A stretch of DNA of 64,000 nucleotides, from the NCBI GenBank assembly GCA_937136425.1, contig CAKZON010000069.1, forward strand, positions 1 to 64,000, written 5' to 3'. This DNA is from an uncultured Crocinitomix sp. Lineage in GTDB: Bacteria > Bacteroidota > Bacteroidia > Flavobacteriales_D > Crocinitomicaceae. The position numbers and the translations under genes are program-made. Under the pieces are notes generated by a model, which had not been told where the DNA came from, ran no database searches, and worked only from the letters and a program-made list of their open reading frames with translations. Below, one piece after another: positions 54,124 through 63,665 of this stretch (position 1 is the stretch's first letter; the number at the start of each line of letters is the position of its first letter).

Positions 54124-55326
54124 ATGAAATCTATAGTTACTGCACTTACAATTATTTTTTCTTGCACAACAATGGCGCAGTGGGAGGACGTAGAAAGTTT
54201 GCCAGCAGCTGCAAGCGTGCGACACCACCCCATTACTTTTTCTTTGAACGGAATTGGTTACGTTGTGGCTGGAACCAAACCAACAGTGGGAGTTTTAAAA
54301 GATTTCTATTCTTACGATCCAGTAACAGATGGGTGGACAACTTTACCTGATTTTCCGGGATTGGCTAGAGGATATTCTTATGGTGTGACTACCTCTACAA
54401 AAGCATACTTAGGATTTGGATATTATGAAAATGAGGTGACTTTGGAAGGCGTTGCTTTGAATGATTTATGGGAATATGACCCAATTACTGAATCATGGAC
54501 GGAATTAGCATCTTGTCCTTGTGTTGAGCGATATCACCCTGCAATGATTCAGGTAAACGATAAAATATACGTAGGTTTAGGTGCAAATGAGTTTGGCGAT
54601 TTAGACGATTGGTGGGAATATGACATTGCCACTGACACGTGGACAGAAAAAACAGGTTTCCCTTCAACTGAGCGACACCACCCTTATTACTTTGGAATTG
54701 GTGATTATGTCTATGTTGGGTTTGGACACCATACCAGTACAATTTTCAATGATTTCTATCAATATGATCCTTCCACTGATACATGGACAACGTTAGCTGA
54801 TTTTCCGGAGCAAGGACGAGTTGCTGGTACGCAATTTTCATATGCTGGAAAAGGTTATATCTTAAGTGGTCAAGGAGAAACGCATACGAACCTACCGACA
54901 GGTGAGTTTTGGGAATATGACCCAGATACAGATAGTTGGGTAGAATTGCCTGCACACCCTAGTGGAGGAAGATGGGCGCCAGGTTCTTTTGTTATCGAGG
55001 ATGAGATTTTCTTTACTTGTGGACAAGCCAATACGGGTGAAAAACGCGATATGATGGTTTACGGATTAGGTGGGCCAGCATCTGTAGATGAGTTAGACGC
55101 AAATCAACTCACTGTTAGTCCAAATCCATCCACCGGAATTGTTGCCATTAATGGAATTACGCTTGAAAACGCCACTGCATCTATTTTTGACACAGCTGGT
55201 CAATTGTTGTATGAAGTTTCACTGACTGACAATCAGCTTGATTTAACGCATTTATTATCCGGAATGTATATTCTACAAATTCAAAACAATCAAGGTATTG
55301 CTACAAAAAAACTAGTGATAGAATAA
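54124..55326 (+). CDS. T9SS type A Kelch-repeat protein, 400 aa
   Basis: A signal peptide (ending CTTMAQ) is followed by a Kelch-type beta-propeller with repeated blades: YDPVTDGWTTL, YDPITESWTEL, YDIATDTWTEK, YDPSTDTWTTL and YDPDTDSWVEL, and GGRWAPGSFVIEDEIFFTCG. The C-terminus is a T9SS sorting domain (LTVSPNPSTGIVAING to ATKKLVIE). It is exported to the surface, probably binding a ligand. I chose ATG 54124 because it starts the signal peptide; a TTG at 54100 would add eight residues. TATCTTTA at 54070 is a near -7 element. Confidence 0.88.
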   Translation: MKSIVTALTIIFSCTTMAQWEDVESLPAAASVRHHPITFSLNGIGYVVAGTKPTVGVLKDFYSYDPVTDGWTTLPDFPGLARGYSYGVTTSTKAYLGFGYYENEVTLEGVALNDLWEYDPITESWTELASCPCVERYHPAMIQVNDKIYVGLGANEFGDLDDWWEYDIATDTWTEKTGFPSTERHHPYYFGIGDYVYVGFGHHTSTIFNDFYQYDPSTDTWTTLADFPEQGRVAGTQFSYAGKGYILSGQGETHTNLPTGEFWEYDPDTDSWVELPAHPSGGRWAPGSFVIEDEIFFTCGQANTGEKRDMMVYGLGGPASVDELDANQLTVSPNPSTGIVAINGITLENATASIFDTAGQLLYEVSLTDNQLDLTHLLSGMYILQIQNNQGIATKKLVIE

Positions 55327-55368
55327 GATAGAAAAGTTTATATCGCATATTTTCTTTAACTTGTCTTT

Positions 55369-55752
55369 ATGTTAAAGTTTGCAACCTTACTTCTTGTTTT
55401 AAGCTCACTCGTTGCTTGCGAAGTATCCAACAGTACCACTAATTCTATGGAAAAAAAACCTCAAGATCCTGATAAATTCATTATTAGTGGACAAATTGTA
55501 GAAAAAGATTTTATTATAAAAAATGGCGTTTCAGCGGGCTTTACAGAGCTTTATTTTAGAGCCTCTGTTCAAGATTATTTCATCAAATTTTGCGAAAGCA
55601 ATATCACCAAAAAAAAATTAGAACCATTTATAGATAAAGTGGTAACGGTACACGCCGAAATTCGAGATGGTGATTGGGACATTTGCGAAGATGATCCAGC
55701 AGAAATGCAAAGCAGAATTGGGGCTTATATGATAATCAAAGAATTAAAGTAA
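55369..55752 (+). CDS. lipoprotein of unknown function, 127 aa
   Basis: Lipoprotein signal with lipobox LVAC (Cys17). The ~100-residue mature part is a single beta-rich domain (FIISGQIVEKDFIIKN, KVVTVHAEIRDGDWDICEDD) resembling an OB-fold. No family is named with certainty. It is convergent with the endonuclease V gene, six bases apart. Confidence 0.7.
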   Translation: MLKFATLLLVLSSLVACEVSNSTTNSMEKKPQDPDKFIISGQIVEKDFIIKNGVSAGFTELYFRASVQDYFIKFCESNITKKKLEPFIDKVVTVHAEIRDGDWDICEDDPAEMQSRIGAYMIIKELK

Positions 55753-55758
55753 TATAGA

Positions 55759-56259
55759 TTAATCCTCCTTGGTTTCCGTATCCAAAATTTGTAAAAGAGT
55801 TGGCATTCTATATTCGCCATGCATTTCTTTAATGCGCTTTGCAGCAACATCAACACTAATTCCTATTGCAGATACATAAAGCGGATTTGCACTTTCACCA
55901 CGAAGCACAGGAATATTCGTTTTTTCATTTTTATGAAAAGCTCTTTTCGCTACTCCAATAATTGGCACTTTCTGCTGTATCGCCTCGTAAACATAACCAC
56001 CCAAACCGTGATTATAATCATTATCAATATAGACATGTCCATCAACAATAATTGCCTCAATACTATCTAGATCAACCTCAGCAATAACATCTAAAACACA
56101 GGGCAATTCACGCTTATAAAACTCTCCAGACACGTATTCAGCCACATCCGTTCTTTGATTAATAATGGTTCGCTGCGGAGCGTTATTAGGCCAATCAAAA
56201 AGCACCCCAACGTTTTTAGCGTAGGTGGCTTTGTAGTGAATATCAATTGCTAGGATCAT
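55759..56259 (-). CDS. endonuclease V family protein, short form, 166 aa
   Basis: EndoV cleaves near deoxyinosine in DNA or RNA. The catalytic acids are seen at Asp6 (AIDIHYK), Glu51 (YKRELPCVLDVI) and Asp73 (IIVDGHVYID), with Lys105 (IIGVAKRAF). The protein is about 50 residues shorter than E. coli Nfi (223 aa), lacking the usual N-terminal extension, and the normally Gly-rich DGHG site reads DGHV. Function may differ from the classical enzyme. ATG 56259 is preferred over the GTG four codons earlier. Confidence 0.75.
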   Translation of the reverse strand: MILAIDIHYKATYAKNVGVLFDWPNNAPQRTIINQRTDVAEYVSGEFYKRELPCVLDVIAEVDLDSIEAIIVDGHVYIDNDYNHGLGGYVYEAIQQKVPIIGVAKRAFHKNEKTNIPVLRGESANPLYVSAIGISVDVAAKRIKEMHGEYRMPTLLQILDTETKED

Positions 56260-56319
56260 GGAAAATAACACAACAAAACTTGTTACAAATTAATGGCTTA
56301 TAGCAAATTAAGTAATAGA

Positions 56320-57510
56320 TTATTGTACTATCAAGCGTTCAGTTGAGATGTTCCCATCTTGTATCACCTGAACCAAGTACACGCCTTTAGCCAAGTTAGA
56401 AACAGCTATTTTTGCATTATTCAATCCTGAGTTTTTAACGACCTCACGACCACTTGCATCAATAACCGTATAGCTAAATGCGCCTTCAAGTTGTAAAGTC
56501 ACAACACCAGCTTGACTTGGATTTGGAAATAATTTAAATGGCACGGCTTTGTTCTCTACAACGCCCACTCCAGGATCAACTTCTCCGTCACCATCTCCTC
56601 CTCCTTCAAAAGCTTCACGACTGAAAGCAGTTGCATAAGAAAACGTAGTTTCTGTTGATTTACCAGGTGTAATAATAGTTGTTTTATGCGCTAAAGCAAT
56701 TGCCACGTCAGAAACTGTATAAGCCCCTTCTGTAGTATCCATATAAGCAATTCCATTCCAAATTTCTTCACCGCTACGATTAGAAAAACCGCCTATTGCT
56801 CCTTTCCAATCTGCACCATGTGCCAGCTGAAAAACCTGGGAAGGCCATGGAGTAGTTTGAATTGCACTTACAATTACAGAATCATCTGCCATTTCTGATT
56901 GGGATTCAACTGTGTTTTCGGTTATAAATGTTCCTCCTACAGATTGATTATTATCTGGATCAAAATTGTCGTAATAATAAACATCTGTAAATGTATTAGA
57001 ACCCAAATTCGCTAAGCTTACAGTTGTTGTATACAATAACTCATTCTTTTGCAATTCATACAATAAAGTAACCTGTAAACTATCTACCATCCCTGTCCAA
57101 GTAACCGTAACAGAATCAACTGTATTTGTATAATCTGTTATCTCACCTGGAATTTCAAAAATATCGTAATTGTTTCCTTTGTTATAGGTTGTTCCCAATA
57201 AGGTATAAGTCAGCCCAATTCCACATTCAGGTGTACCTGGTGTAAAATAGTCCCCATTATACTGGTCCCAACCATCCATTTGCGGGTTAGCAGCAAAGCC
57301 CCACGGAATTGTTGCTGCTCCTCCTCTAAAATGGTAAACTGTATCCCCTGGAATTGCAGCTGCACCCTCTTTTCCTCGATCACTTATTGCAACCTCAACA
57401 TAGTCTCCTTTCATATATGCATTCCCTCCCCACTCTTGTGAATAAACAGCAGGTGAATAACTTAACGCATATAAAACACACCCCAGAAATAATATAGTTT
57501 GTTTCATCAT
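56320..57510 (-). CDS. T9SS type A secreted protein of unknown function, 396 aa
   Basis: Signal peptide (ending AVYSQ), a ~270-residue beta-rich region (GGNAYMKGDYVEVAISDRGK, VYYYDNFDPDNNQSVGGTF, HKTTIITPGKSTETTFSYAT) and an acidic Gly linker (GGGDGDGEVDPGVGV). The C-terminal 70 residues are a sorting domain (FKLFPNPSQAGVVTLQLEG to RLIVQ). The YVEVAISDRGKEG motif is common in flavobacterial secreted proteins but has no assigned function. Confidence 0.8.
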   Translation of the reverse strand: MMKQTILFLGCVLYALSYSPAVYSQEWGGNAYMKGDYVEVAISDRGKEGAAAIPGDTVYHFRGGAATIPWGFAANPQMDGWDQYNGDYFTPGTPECGIGLTYTLLGTTYNKGNNYDIFEIPGEITDYTNTVDSVTVTWTGMVDSLQVTLLYELQKNELLYTTTVSLANLGSNTFTDVYYYDNFDPDNNQSVGGTFITENTVESQSEMADDSVIVSAIQTTPWPSQVFQLAHGADWKGAIGGFSNRSGEEIWNGIAYMDTTEGAYTVSDVAIALAHKTTIITPGKSTETTFSYATAFSREAFEGGGDGDGEVDPGVGVVENKAVPFKLFPNPSQAGVVTLQLEGAFSYTVIDASGREVVKNSGLNNAKIAVSNLAKGVYLVQVIQDGNISTERLIVQ

Positions 57511-57655
57511 AAGTACTTTTTCTATCTTACAAATAATTGTATATCACGAAAATAAAACAATTTAAACAGGTTTCCAAAAACGCATTTTGCCAATCGTGAT
57601 GATTCTTTCTTGCTTTTACCTATTTAATAATTGAAAGGAATTATCAACCTCCACC

Positions 57656-58039
57656 TTACGTGTCCCAATCCTGATCATTCAAGAATTTTTCAAGATGTCG
57701 CCTTTCTTTCGTTGTTGGTTTACCCATTCCATTGTTACGGTAGGATTGTTGCGAAGCAATAAAGAGTTTATATTTTTCAATTTCTTCTGCAGAAGTAACA
57801 TCCACAATATAATCCGCAACCAGCTTTGCCCCAACTCGTTTCTCTAATAAGTCCAGCACTTTATATGAAAACACAGCACCGTTCTTTTTTACAGAAACAA
57901 TCTCTCCTATTTTCACTACTCTTGAAGGTTTTACAGCCTCACCATTTACCAAAATTTTGTTGGTTTTGCATTGATTGGCTGCCAAACTTCTCGTTTTAAA
58001 TAAACGCACCGCCCATATAAATTTATCAACTCTTGCCAT
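57656..58039 (-). CDS. hslR: S4-domain RNA-binding protein, Hsp15-like, 127 aa
   Basis: The N-terminal S4 domain is MARVDKFIWAVRLFKTRSLA with QCKTNKILVNGEAVKPSR, followed by a basic C-terminal tail (NNGMGKPTTKERRHLEKF). Hsp15 binds stalled 50S subunits carrying peptidyl-tRNA and helps recycle them. The next gene on the same strand is 20 bases upstream. Naming by family; the same function in Bacteroidota is inference. Confidence 0.88.
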   Translation of the reverse strand: MARVDKFIWAVRLFKTRSLAANQCKTNKILVNGEAVKPSRVVKIGEIVSVKKNGAVFSYKVLDLLEKRVGAKLVADYIVDVTSAEEIEKYKLFIASQQSYRNNGMGKPTTKERRHLEKFLNDQDWDT

Positions 58040-58058
58040 TCTTGTATTTAAACTCTCG

Positions 58059-58415
58059 TTAATCCTTTGCTTGCAATTCTGCCTGCAATTTTTTAGTTAA
58101 ACTTTTCACTACTAAATTATATGAATTATCCGTCCATTCATAAATTTTTTCATCTGTTGCATCTCCGTTAATCGTAACAGTGTTCCAATGCTTCTTACTC
58201 ATATGGTAGCCAGGTTGCACGGCATGATATTGTTCTCTTAAATCCAAAGCCAATTCAGGATCGCATTTCAAATTTACGCTAACAAAGTTTTCTACACTAG
58301 TTAACGCAAACATTTTACCCATCACTTTGAAAACAAGCGTTTTCTCATCAAAAGGAAAGCCTTCTGTCACCCCTTTTTTTGCCACACAATATTCATGATA
58401 CTCTTCAATATTCAT
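58059..58415 (-). CDS. MmcQ/YjbR family DNA-binding protein, 118 aa
   Basis: It shows the YjbR fold: EYHEYCVAKKGVTEGFPFDE, LVFKVMGKMFALTSVE, VNLKCDPELALDLREQY and GYHMSKKHWNTVTING. Such small proteins have a CyaY-like fold and are annotated as DNA-binding. It lies 20 bases before hslR in the same orientation, likely one transcript. Confidence 0.88.
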   Translation of the reverse strand: MNIEEYHEYCVAKKGVTEGFPFDEKTLVFKVMGKMFALTSVENFVSVNLKCDPELALDLREQYHAVQPGYHMSKKHWNTVTINGDATDEKIYEWTDNSYNLVVKSLTKKLQAELQAKD

Positions 58416-58512
58416 ATAAAATCAAATTGTTGAATAAAGATAAAAAAGTTTCGAGTACAAACCTTTATCAAATAAACTTCGTTATTTTAAATACACAAAA
58501 CTTAAACTTATA

Positions 58513-59268
58513 ATGTATAAATTAATTCTACTTATTGCCTTTCTAGCAATTGCTTTCAAAGGTAAATCACAATATAACGACACCATTTTTTATAAATCAG
58601 GAATGGTAAAAATTGTTTCCATTACTGAATTTACAGAATCACAGATCTATTTCAGTAAAATAAACACAAAAGGTAAAGAAGTAGACTCTCAAGTTCCTAC
58701 TAAAGTTGTTTTATACTTTGTAATGTATGATGAAGAAGGAATACTCCAATATAATTCAAAGGCGATAAAGTCTGAAAACCGTTATATTGAAATGGCAGAT
58801 AAATACCCTGCCACAGTTTCTGTTTCTAGACATCAGTTTTCAGTTAATCCATTTCTTTTACCTTTTTTATCTGCCAACGTAAAGCACAACTACCGTTTTG
58901 GAGATAAGATGCAATTTTCAGTCTGCTCAAGAGCAACTTTTCTTGGACCATTGTTTTTTGAGAATGGATATTGGGGGAACCTTATGCTCGGTACAGGGTT
59001 TCAATATACCCCTTTCTACAATAAGCGTTTCTCTTTTGGATTAGATTTTGTGCCAATGATTGGAATATACACGGATGGATATGACAATCCTTCTCTTATG
59101 CTTCCTATTAGCGCTGATTTTGATTTTTACTTTAGCAAAAACATAGGTATTAGTGCTGATATAGGATTTGGCAACATCTATAATGGCGATTCATATTTTG
59201 GTGTTAGAGGACATTTGGGTGTACTTATTCAACTAAATGATAAAAAAACCTTTGAAACTAATTATTGA
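58513..59268 (+). CDS. exported beta-rich protein, paralogue A, 251 aa
   Basis: Signal peptide (ending AFKGKSQ), a ~90-residue domain (NDTIFYKSGMVKIVSITEF) that is typical of Bacteroidota exported proteins responding to DTI..K.G.v, a short linker, then a ~140-residue region ending GNIYNGDSYFGVRGHLGVLI that alternates aromatic strands like an outer-membrane beta-barrel. The C-terminus ends in DKKTFETNY. The function is unknown. Confidence 0.7.
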   Translation: MYKLILLIAFLAIAFKGKSQYNDTIFYKSGMVKIVSITEFTESQIYFSKINTKGKEVDSQVPTKVVLYFVMYDEEGILQYNSKAIKSENRYIEMADKYPATVSVSRHQFSVNPFLLPFLSANVKHNYRFGDKMQFSVCSRATFLGPLFFENGYWGNLMLGTGFQYTPFYNKRFSFGLDFVPMIGIYTDGYDNPSLMLPISADFDFYFSKNIGISADIGFGNIYNGDSYFGVRGHLGVLIQLNDKKTFETNY

Positions 59269-59353
59269 TAATTGCTACAAAATCATATCTTTAGATTAAT
59301 CTAACATGCTTTAAAATAAGCTTTTTGTTTTAGGGTTTTAAAAGAATAATCTA

Positions 59354-60112
59354 ATGCGCCAACTTGTACTTTTAATTTCATTTTTAACGTATTATACTAT
59401 TGGAAATGCCCAATTCAATGACACATTAACCTATAAATCTGGAATGGTTAAAGTAGTTGATGTGACGAAGTATGATGAAGATAAAATCAACTTTGTTCAT
59501 GTTAATAGTAAAGACAAGGAAGTTGCTTCTTCCGTTTCAACAAATAAGTTAAAGAAGTTTGTTATTTATGATGAAAATAATAACCTTGTTTACGATTCCA
59601 ACCCATCTGGTGGGCAAATGTCTGACCATGATATACAACGCAAATACCCTGATACGGTTAGTGTTTCAAAACATCAGTTTTCAATTAATCCGTTTGCAAT
59701 ACCACTGTTGAGTTTAAACACGAGATACACTTACACTTTTGGTGAGAAAATGTTGTTTTCAAGTATTACTAGGTTTACAATAGCAAGCTTGTTTTTTGAA
59801 AATACTGAACCATTTAGTGGTGTTTGGATAGGAACCGGTCTCAAAATCACACCCTATTATGGTAAAAAATTCTCTTTTGGAATGGACGTTATGCCGCTTT
59901 TTGTTTTTAATGAAAGTAGTATAGACCCTATTGTAATTATTCCTTTAACGGCTGACTTTGACTTATTTTTCAATGATAGAATAGGTGTCGCCATGGATTT
60001 TGGTTTTGGCCCAAGATTCAGCGACGGGCAGCAAGACTATGTTGTGCGCGGGCATTTAGGTGTTCTTTGGCAGTTCAAAAACAAAAAAACATTTGCTACT
60101 AAATATCGATAA
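59354..60112 (+). CDS. exported beta-rich protein, paralogue B, 252 aa
   Basis: This is a tandem paralogue of the preceding gene: the same layout, with NDTLTYKSGMVKVVDVTKY, the shared YPDTVSVSKHQFSINPF and the C-terminal VRGHLGVLWQFKNKKTF. Divergence at protein level is larger than for the collar pair, so the duplication is older. Both may be small outer-membrane barrels. Confidence 0.7.
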   Translation: MRQLVLLISFLTYYTIGNAQFNDTLTYKSGMVKVVDVTKYDEDKINFVHVNSKDKEVASSVSTNKLKKFVIYDENNNLVYDSNPSGGQMSDHDIQRKYPDTVSVSKHQFSINPFAIPLLSLNTRYTYTFGEKMLFSSITRFTIASLFFENTEPFSGVWIGTGLKITPYYGKKFSFGMDVMPLFVFNESSIDPIVIIPLTADFDLFFNDRIGVAMDFGFGPRFSDGQQDYVVRGHLGVLWQFKNKKTFATKYR

Positions 60113-60211
60113 ATAGGCCGAAAAAGCTATTAAAGCATTAGAACTTACATTTTGCTGAATTTTTTGAAGTGAATAGGCTTAAATAAAGTTTCCCTCTTAT
60201 TCGTAAAACCG

Positions 60212-60219
60212 TATATTTG
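60212..60219 (+). promoter_or_regulatory. -7 promoter element TATATTTG of the PfkB kinase
   Basis: A perfect TAnnTTTG element lies 19 bases before the ATG at 60239. Only a GTTT is seen at the -33 position. Confidence 0.45.
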
Positions 60220-60238
60220 CAGTCTAAAATTAGAATTA

Positions 60239-61171
60239 ATGAGTTTATTGACAGTTGGTAGTGTGGCCTTTGATGCCATTGAAACCCCGTTTGGAAAAAC
60301 GGATAAAATTATTGGTGGTGCTGGAACATATATTGCACTTTCCTCTTCTTACTTTACAAATGATCAGAAAATTGTTTCTGTTGTTGGTGAGGATTTCCCA
60401 AATGAAACTTTAGAAGATTTAAAGGCACGCGGAATTGATATTGATGGTATTCAAATTAAAGAAGGTGAAAAAACTTTCTTTTGGTCTGGCAAATATCATA
60501 ACGATATGAACTCAAGAGACACATTGGTAACAGAGTTAAATGTACTAGGTGATTTTGATCCTATTATTCCAGAATCTTACCAAGGAGTTGACTATTTAAT
60601 GTTAGGAAACTTAGCACCATCTGTTCAACGCCAAGTTATTGAAAGACTAAATGAACGTCCAAAATTAATTGCAATGGACACCATGAATTTCTGGATGGAT
60701 ATTGCTTGGGATGATTTAATGCAAACGATTAAAATGGTTGATGTATTAATCATTAATGATGAAGAAGCACGCCAATTATCTAAAGAATATTCTTTAGTAA
60801 AAGCGGCTAAGGTAATCATGGATATGGGACCTAAATATTTAATTATTAAAAAAGGAGAGCACGGTGCATTATTATTCAATACGAATGGAAATGTATTTTT
60901 TGCTCCTGCACTTCCGCTTGAAGAGGTTTTTGACCCTACTGGAGCTGGAGATACTTTTGCAGGTGGCTTCGTAGGTTACTTGGCTAAAACGGATGATATT
61001 TCTTTTGATAATATGAAAAGAGCCGTGGTTACCGGTTCAGCAATGGCTTCTTTCTGCGTTGAAAAATTCGGAACAGAACGACTTCAAAACCTAAGTCAAG
61101 GTGAAATCTATAATCGTATTATGGAATTTGTTGACTTAGCTCAATTTGACATTAAAAAAGAACTCGTTTAA
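60239..61171 (+). CDS. PfkB family sugar/nucleoside kinase, 310 aa
   Basis: This is a ribokinase-fold kinase with GGAGTYIALSSSYF near the N-terminus (substrate loop) and the C-terminal signature DPTGAGDTFAGG (from Asp232), with catalytic Asp238 and the anion hole TGAGD. The substrate is not predictable; flavobacterial homologues are annotated as ribokinase- or adenosine kinase-like. It is a cytoplasmic enzyme, transcribed from its own -7 element and followed by a terminator. Confidence 0.9.
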   Translation: MSLLTVGSVAFDAIETPFGKTDKIIGGAGTYIALSSSYFTNDQKIVSVVGEDFPNETLEDLKARGIDIDGIQIKEGEKTFFWSGKYHNDMNSRDTLVTELNVLGDFDPIIPESYQGVDYLMLGNLAPSVQRQVIERLNERPKLIAMDTMNFWMDIAWDDLMQTIKMVDVLIINDEEARQLSKEYSLVKAAKVIMDMGPKYLIIKKGEHGALLFNTNGNVFFAPALPLEEVFDPTGAGDTFAGGFVGYLAKTDDISFDNMKRAVVTGSAMASFCVEKFGTERLQNLSQGEIYNRIMEFVDLAQFDIKKELV

Positions 61172-61190
61172 TAAAATTATATTCTCTTCT

Positions 61191-61213
61191 AACGGTAATT
61201 CTAATGCCGTTTT
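61191..61213 (+). terminator. terminator after the PfkB kinase
   Basis: Seven-base stem AACGGTA (61191-61197) and TGCCGTT (61205-61211, one G-T pair) followed by TT, between the kinase stop and the DUF349 start. Confidence 0.5.
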
Positions 61214-61233
61214 CTACTTGAAACATTTATATC

Positions 61234-62961
61234 ATGAAAGCTGAAATTATAGCCCAAATTAAAGAATTAGCTGAAAAAGAACTTGTATTAGATTCGGCCA
61301 ATGAATTTAATAACCTTGTTACTGAATTTTACAAAATTCAAGACGAGGAAGAACGCCAATGGGAAATTAAAAAACTGGAACGAATTGAAGCTGGTGAAAA
61401 ACCAGAAGCGATTGAAAAACCAGTCTATCCTATGCTTTCAGAGTTTAGGGTTTATGCCAACTTGTTTAAAGAAAAAAAGAAGGTGGAAATTCAAGCTCAA
61501 AAGGATGAAGAAAAAGTTAATTTGGGTAAAAAGAAGGCTTTAATCGCAGGTTTTGCTGATTTGGTTCAAAATGAAGAAAACATTGGTCGCGCAATTGGAA
61601 GATATAAAGACATTCAGGAAAGTTGGAAAGAAGTAGGTCCTATTCCTCGAGATAAGCGTCAAGCTATTCAAAAGGAATTCACCAATTTGGTTGATACCTT
61701 CCAGTATAACATTAATATTTACAAGGAAATTAAAGACCACGATTTATCGCGCAACTCTAAATTGAAAGCAGAGGTAATTGAAAAATTAAAAGCGCTTTTA
61801 GAATTAGAAAAAATTAAGGATGTAGAGAAAAAATTGCATGCTTACCAAGATGAGTGGAACGGAATTGGCGGTACACATCAAGAAGATTGGGAAAAGATTA
61901 AAACAGAATATTGGGATACTGTAAATAAAGTTTACGAAAAAATCCATGCCTTTTACGAAGTTCGCCGTAATGAGCAAGCTGAGAACATTGTAAAAAAACG
62001 TGCGCTAATTGAACGTGCTAAAGAAATTGCTAGCGCAGAATTGAAAGGACACAACGACTATAAAAAGACAACAGATGCTCTTCTTGCATTGCAAGCCGAG
62101 TGGAAAACAATAGGTTTTGGTCCAAAACAAGAAAACGAAGACGTTTGGACTGAATTTAGAGGCATTTGCAACGAATTTTTTGACCAGAAAAAAGCTTTTT
62201 ACGCAGCGCGTGACAGCCAGTTTGATGGGATTAAAAAACGTAAAGAAGCTTTAATTGAAGAAGCAATTGCAATTAAAGAAAGCCTTGACGGTGAATCAAA
62301 CCCTGATTGGAAAGCGGGCACTCAAAAAATTATTGCGCTGCAAAAAAAATGGAAAGAAACAGGATCTGCAGGACCTAAATTTGAAAATCAATTGTGGAAG
62401 AAATTTCGTAATCCAATCGATTTTTTCTTCAATGCTAAAGATGGGCACTTTAACCAGATGGATGCTGCTAATGCAGAAAATCTTACTGCAAAGGAGGCTT
62501 TAATTGAAGAATTAAAAGCATATACTGTTGACAAAGATCCACAAACTGCAATTGACGCATTAAGAGATTTTTCAAAACGATTTGCTGAAATTGGTAATGT
62601 CCCTTTCAAACAAAAAGATGCTATTTATAAAAGCTATAAAACTGCGTTAGATGAAAAATATGACGCCATTGATTTAGACAAAGAAGCAAAAGAAAAAATG
62701 CTATTTCAAGCCAAATTGGACACCATGCTTGGTAGCACAAATAGTGAACGTTTAATTCAGCAAGAGCAACAAGCTATTCGTTCAAAAATTGATGGTTTGA
62801 ACAAAGAGATCATGCAGTTTGAAAATAATTTAAGTTTCTTCTCTAATGCAGACGATTCTAACCCGCTTTTTAAAAATGTAATGACAAGCATTGAGAAAGC
62901 TAAAGCTGAAATTGAAGGACATAAATTACGTTTAAAAATTATTAGACAAGCAACCAAATGA
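61234..62961 (+). CDS. DUF349 repeat protein, 575 aa
   Basis: A long helical, highly charged protein with five DUF349 units, each opening with a W/F...G pattern: DIQESWKEVGPIPRDKRQ, YQDEWNGIGGTHQEDW, LQAEWKTIGFGPKQENEDVW, LQKKWKETGSAGPKFENQLW and FSKRFAEIGNVPFKQKDAIY. A C-terminal coiled coil follows. Function is unknown; coiled-coil scaffolds are likely. It overlaps the next gene by four bases (ATGA). Confidence 0.88.
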   Translation: MKAEIIAQIKELAEKELVLDSANEFNNLVTEFYKIQDEEERQWEIKKLERIEAGEKPEAIEKPVYPMLSEFRVYANLFKEKKKVEIQAQKDEEKVNLGKKKALIAGFADLVQNEENIGRAIGRYKDIQESWKEVGPIPRDKRQAIQKEFTNLVDTFQYNINIYKEIKDHDLSRNSKLKAEVIEKLKALLELEKIKDVEKKLHAYQDEWNGIGGTHQEDWEKIKTEYWDTVNKVYEKIHAFYEVRRNEQAENIVKKRALIERAKEIASAELKGHNDYKKTTDALLALQAEWKTIGFGPKQENEDVWTEFRGICNEFFDQKKAFYAARDSQFDGIKKRKEALIEEAIAIKESLDGESNPDWKAGTQKIIALQKKWKETGSAGPKFENQLWKKFRNPIDFFFNAKDGHFNQMDAANAENLTAKEALIEELKAYTVDKDPQTAIDALRDFSKRFAEIGNVPFKQKDAIYKSYKTALDEKYDAIDLDKEAKEKMLFQAKLDTMLGSTNSERLIQQEQQAIRSKIDGLNKEIMQFENNLSFFSNADDSNPLFKNVMTSIEKAKAEIEGHKLRLKIIRQATK

Positions 62962-63665
62962 ACAAAGTAATCAACATATTTTCGGGCATTGTATTGGCAT
63001 TTTTCACCATTTTTTCAATGCTCATTGTGTTTGATTTATCTTTTTCATCTGCAACATTAAAAGGACTTCCTTATTCCTTTGAAATTTGTCTCGGTTTTGC
63101 TGTAATCATCTTTCTTTTAGGTTTACTTAGAATGAAGCGGAAATGGCAAGGTGCCGCTGATATGAAACGGTTTAAAGGTTTTCTTTTTGTGCGCCAAGTT
63201 GCCAAAGCGGCCCTCAATCACTCTTTAGTTTATGCCTTAGCCGAAGCTATTTTTATGGTTTTTGCAATTATCGTTTTTAGCATAATGGCTGATCTTGAGC
63301 CCCAATTAATGTTGCCAATGGTAGCGGTAATTTCGTTTTTATTGATTGAAGGAATTATATTCATCTTTAAACTTGTTTCTGGAGGACCTTCTTATCGTTT
63401 AGGAATAAATGACAAGGCCGTTGCATTTTTTAATCGTGAAATGCACCTTTATTACTATACAGGGCTAAAAAGAATTGAAATGCATCAGGACATGATTAAC
63501 TTTCAATATAAAGATGATCTGAATTTATTTTTACCCCTAGAAGCTATTAACAAAGAAGATCGTGTGGAATTTAGGGATGCTTTGATTACAACACTCGAAA
63601 AGCATGCTGCTAACATTAAAGGAAAAAATATCTATATTGATGATGCATTTAGAACCTTAAAATGA
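62958..63665 (+). CDS. four-helix membrane protein with PH-like C-terminal domain, unknown, 235 aa
   Basis: Four membrane segments (about 8-30, 38-57, 85-108, 115-135) are followed by a soluble ~90-residue tail (KAVAFFNREMHLYYYTGLKR, QDMINFQYKDDLNLFLPLEA) whose strand pattern resembles bacterial PH domains. Both ends overlap the neighbours by four bases (ATGA), so the trio is translationally coupled. Confidence 0.7.
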   Translation: MNKVINIFSGIVLAFFTIFSMLIVFDLSFSSATLKGLPYSFEICLGFAVIIFLLGLLRMKRKWQGAADMKRFKGFLFVRQVAKAALNHSLVYALAEAIFMVFAIIVFSIMADLEPQLMLPMVAVISFLLIEGIIFIFKLVSGGPSYRLGINDKAVAFFNREMHLYYYTGLKRIEMHQDMINFQYKDDLNLFLPLEAINKEDRVEFRDALITTLEKHAANIKGKNIYIDDAFRTLK

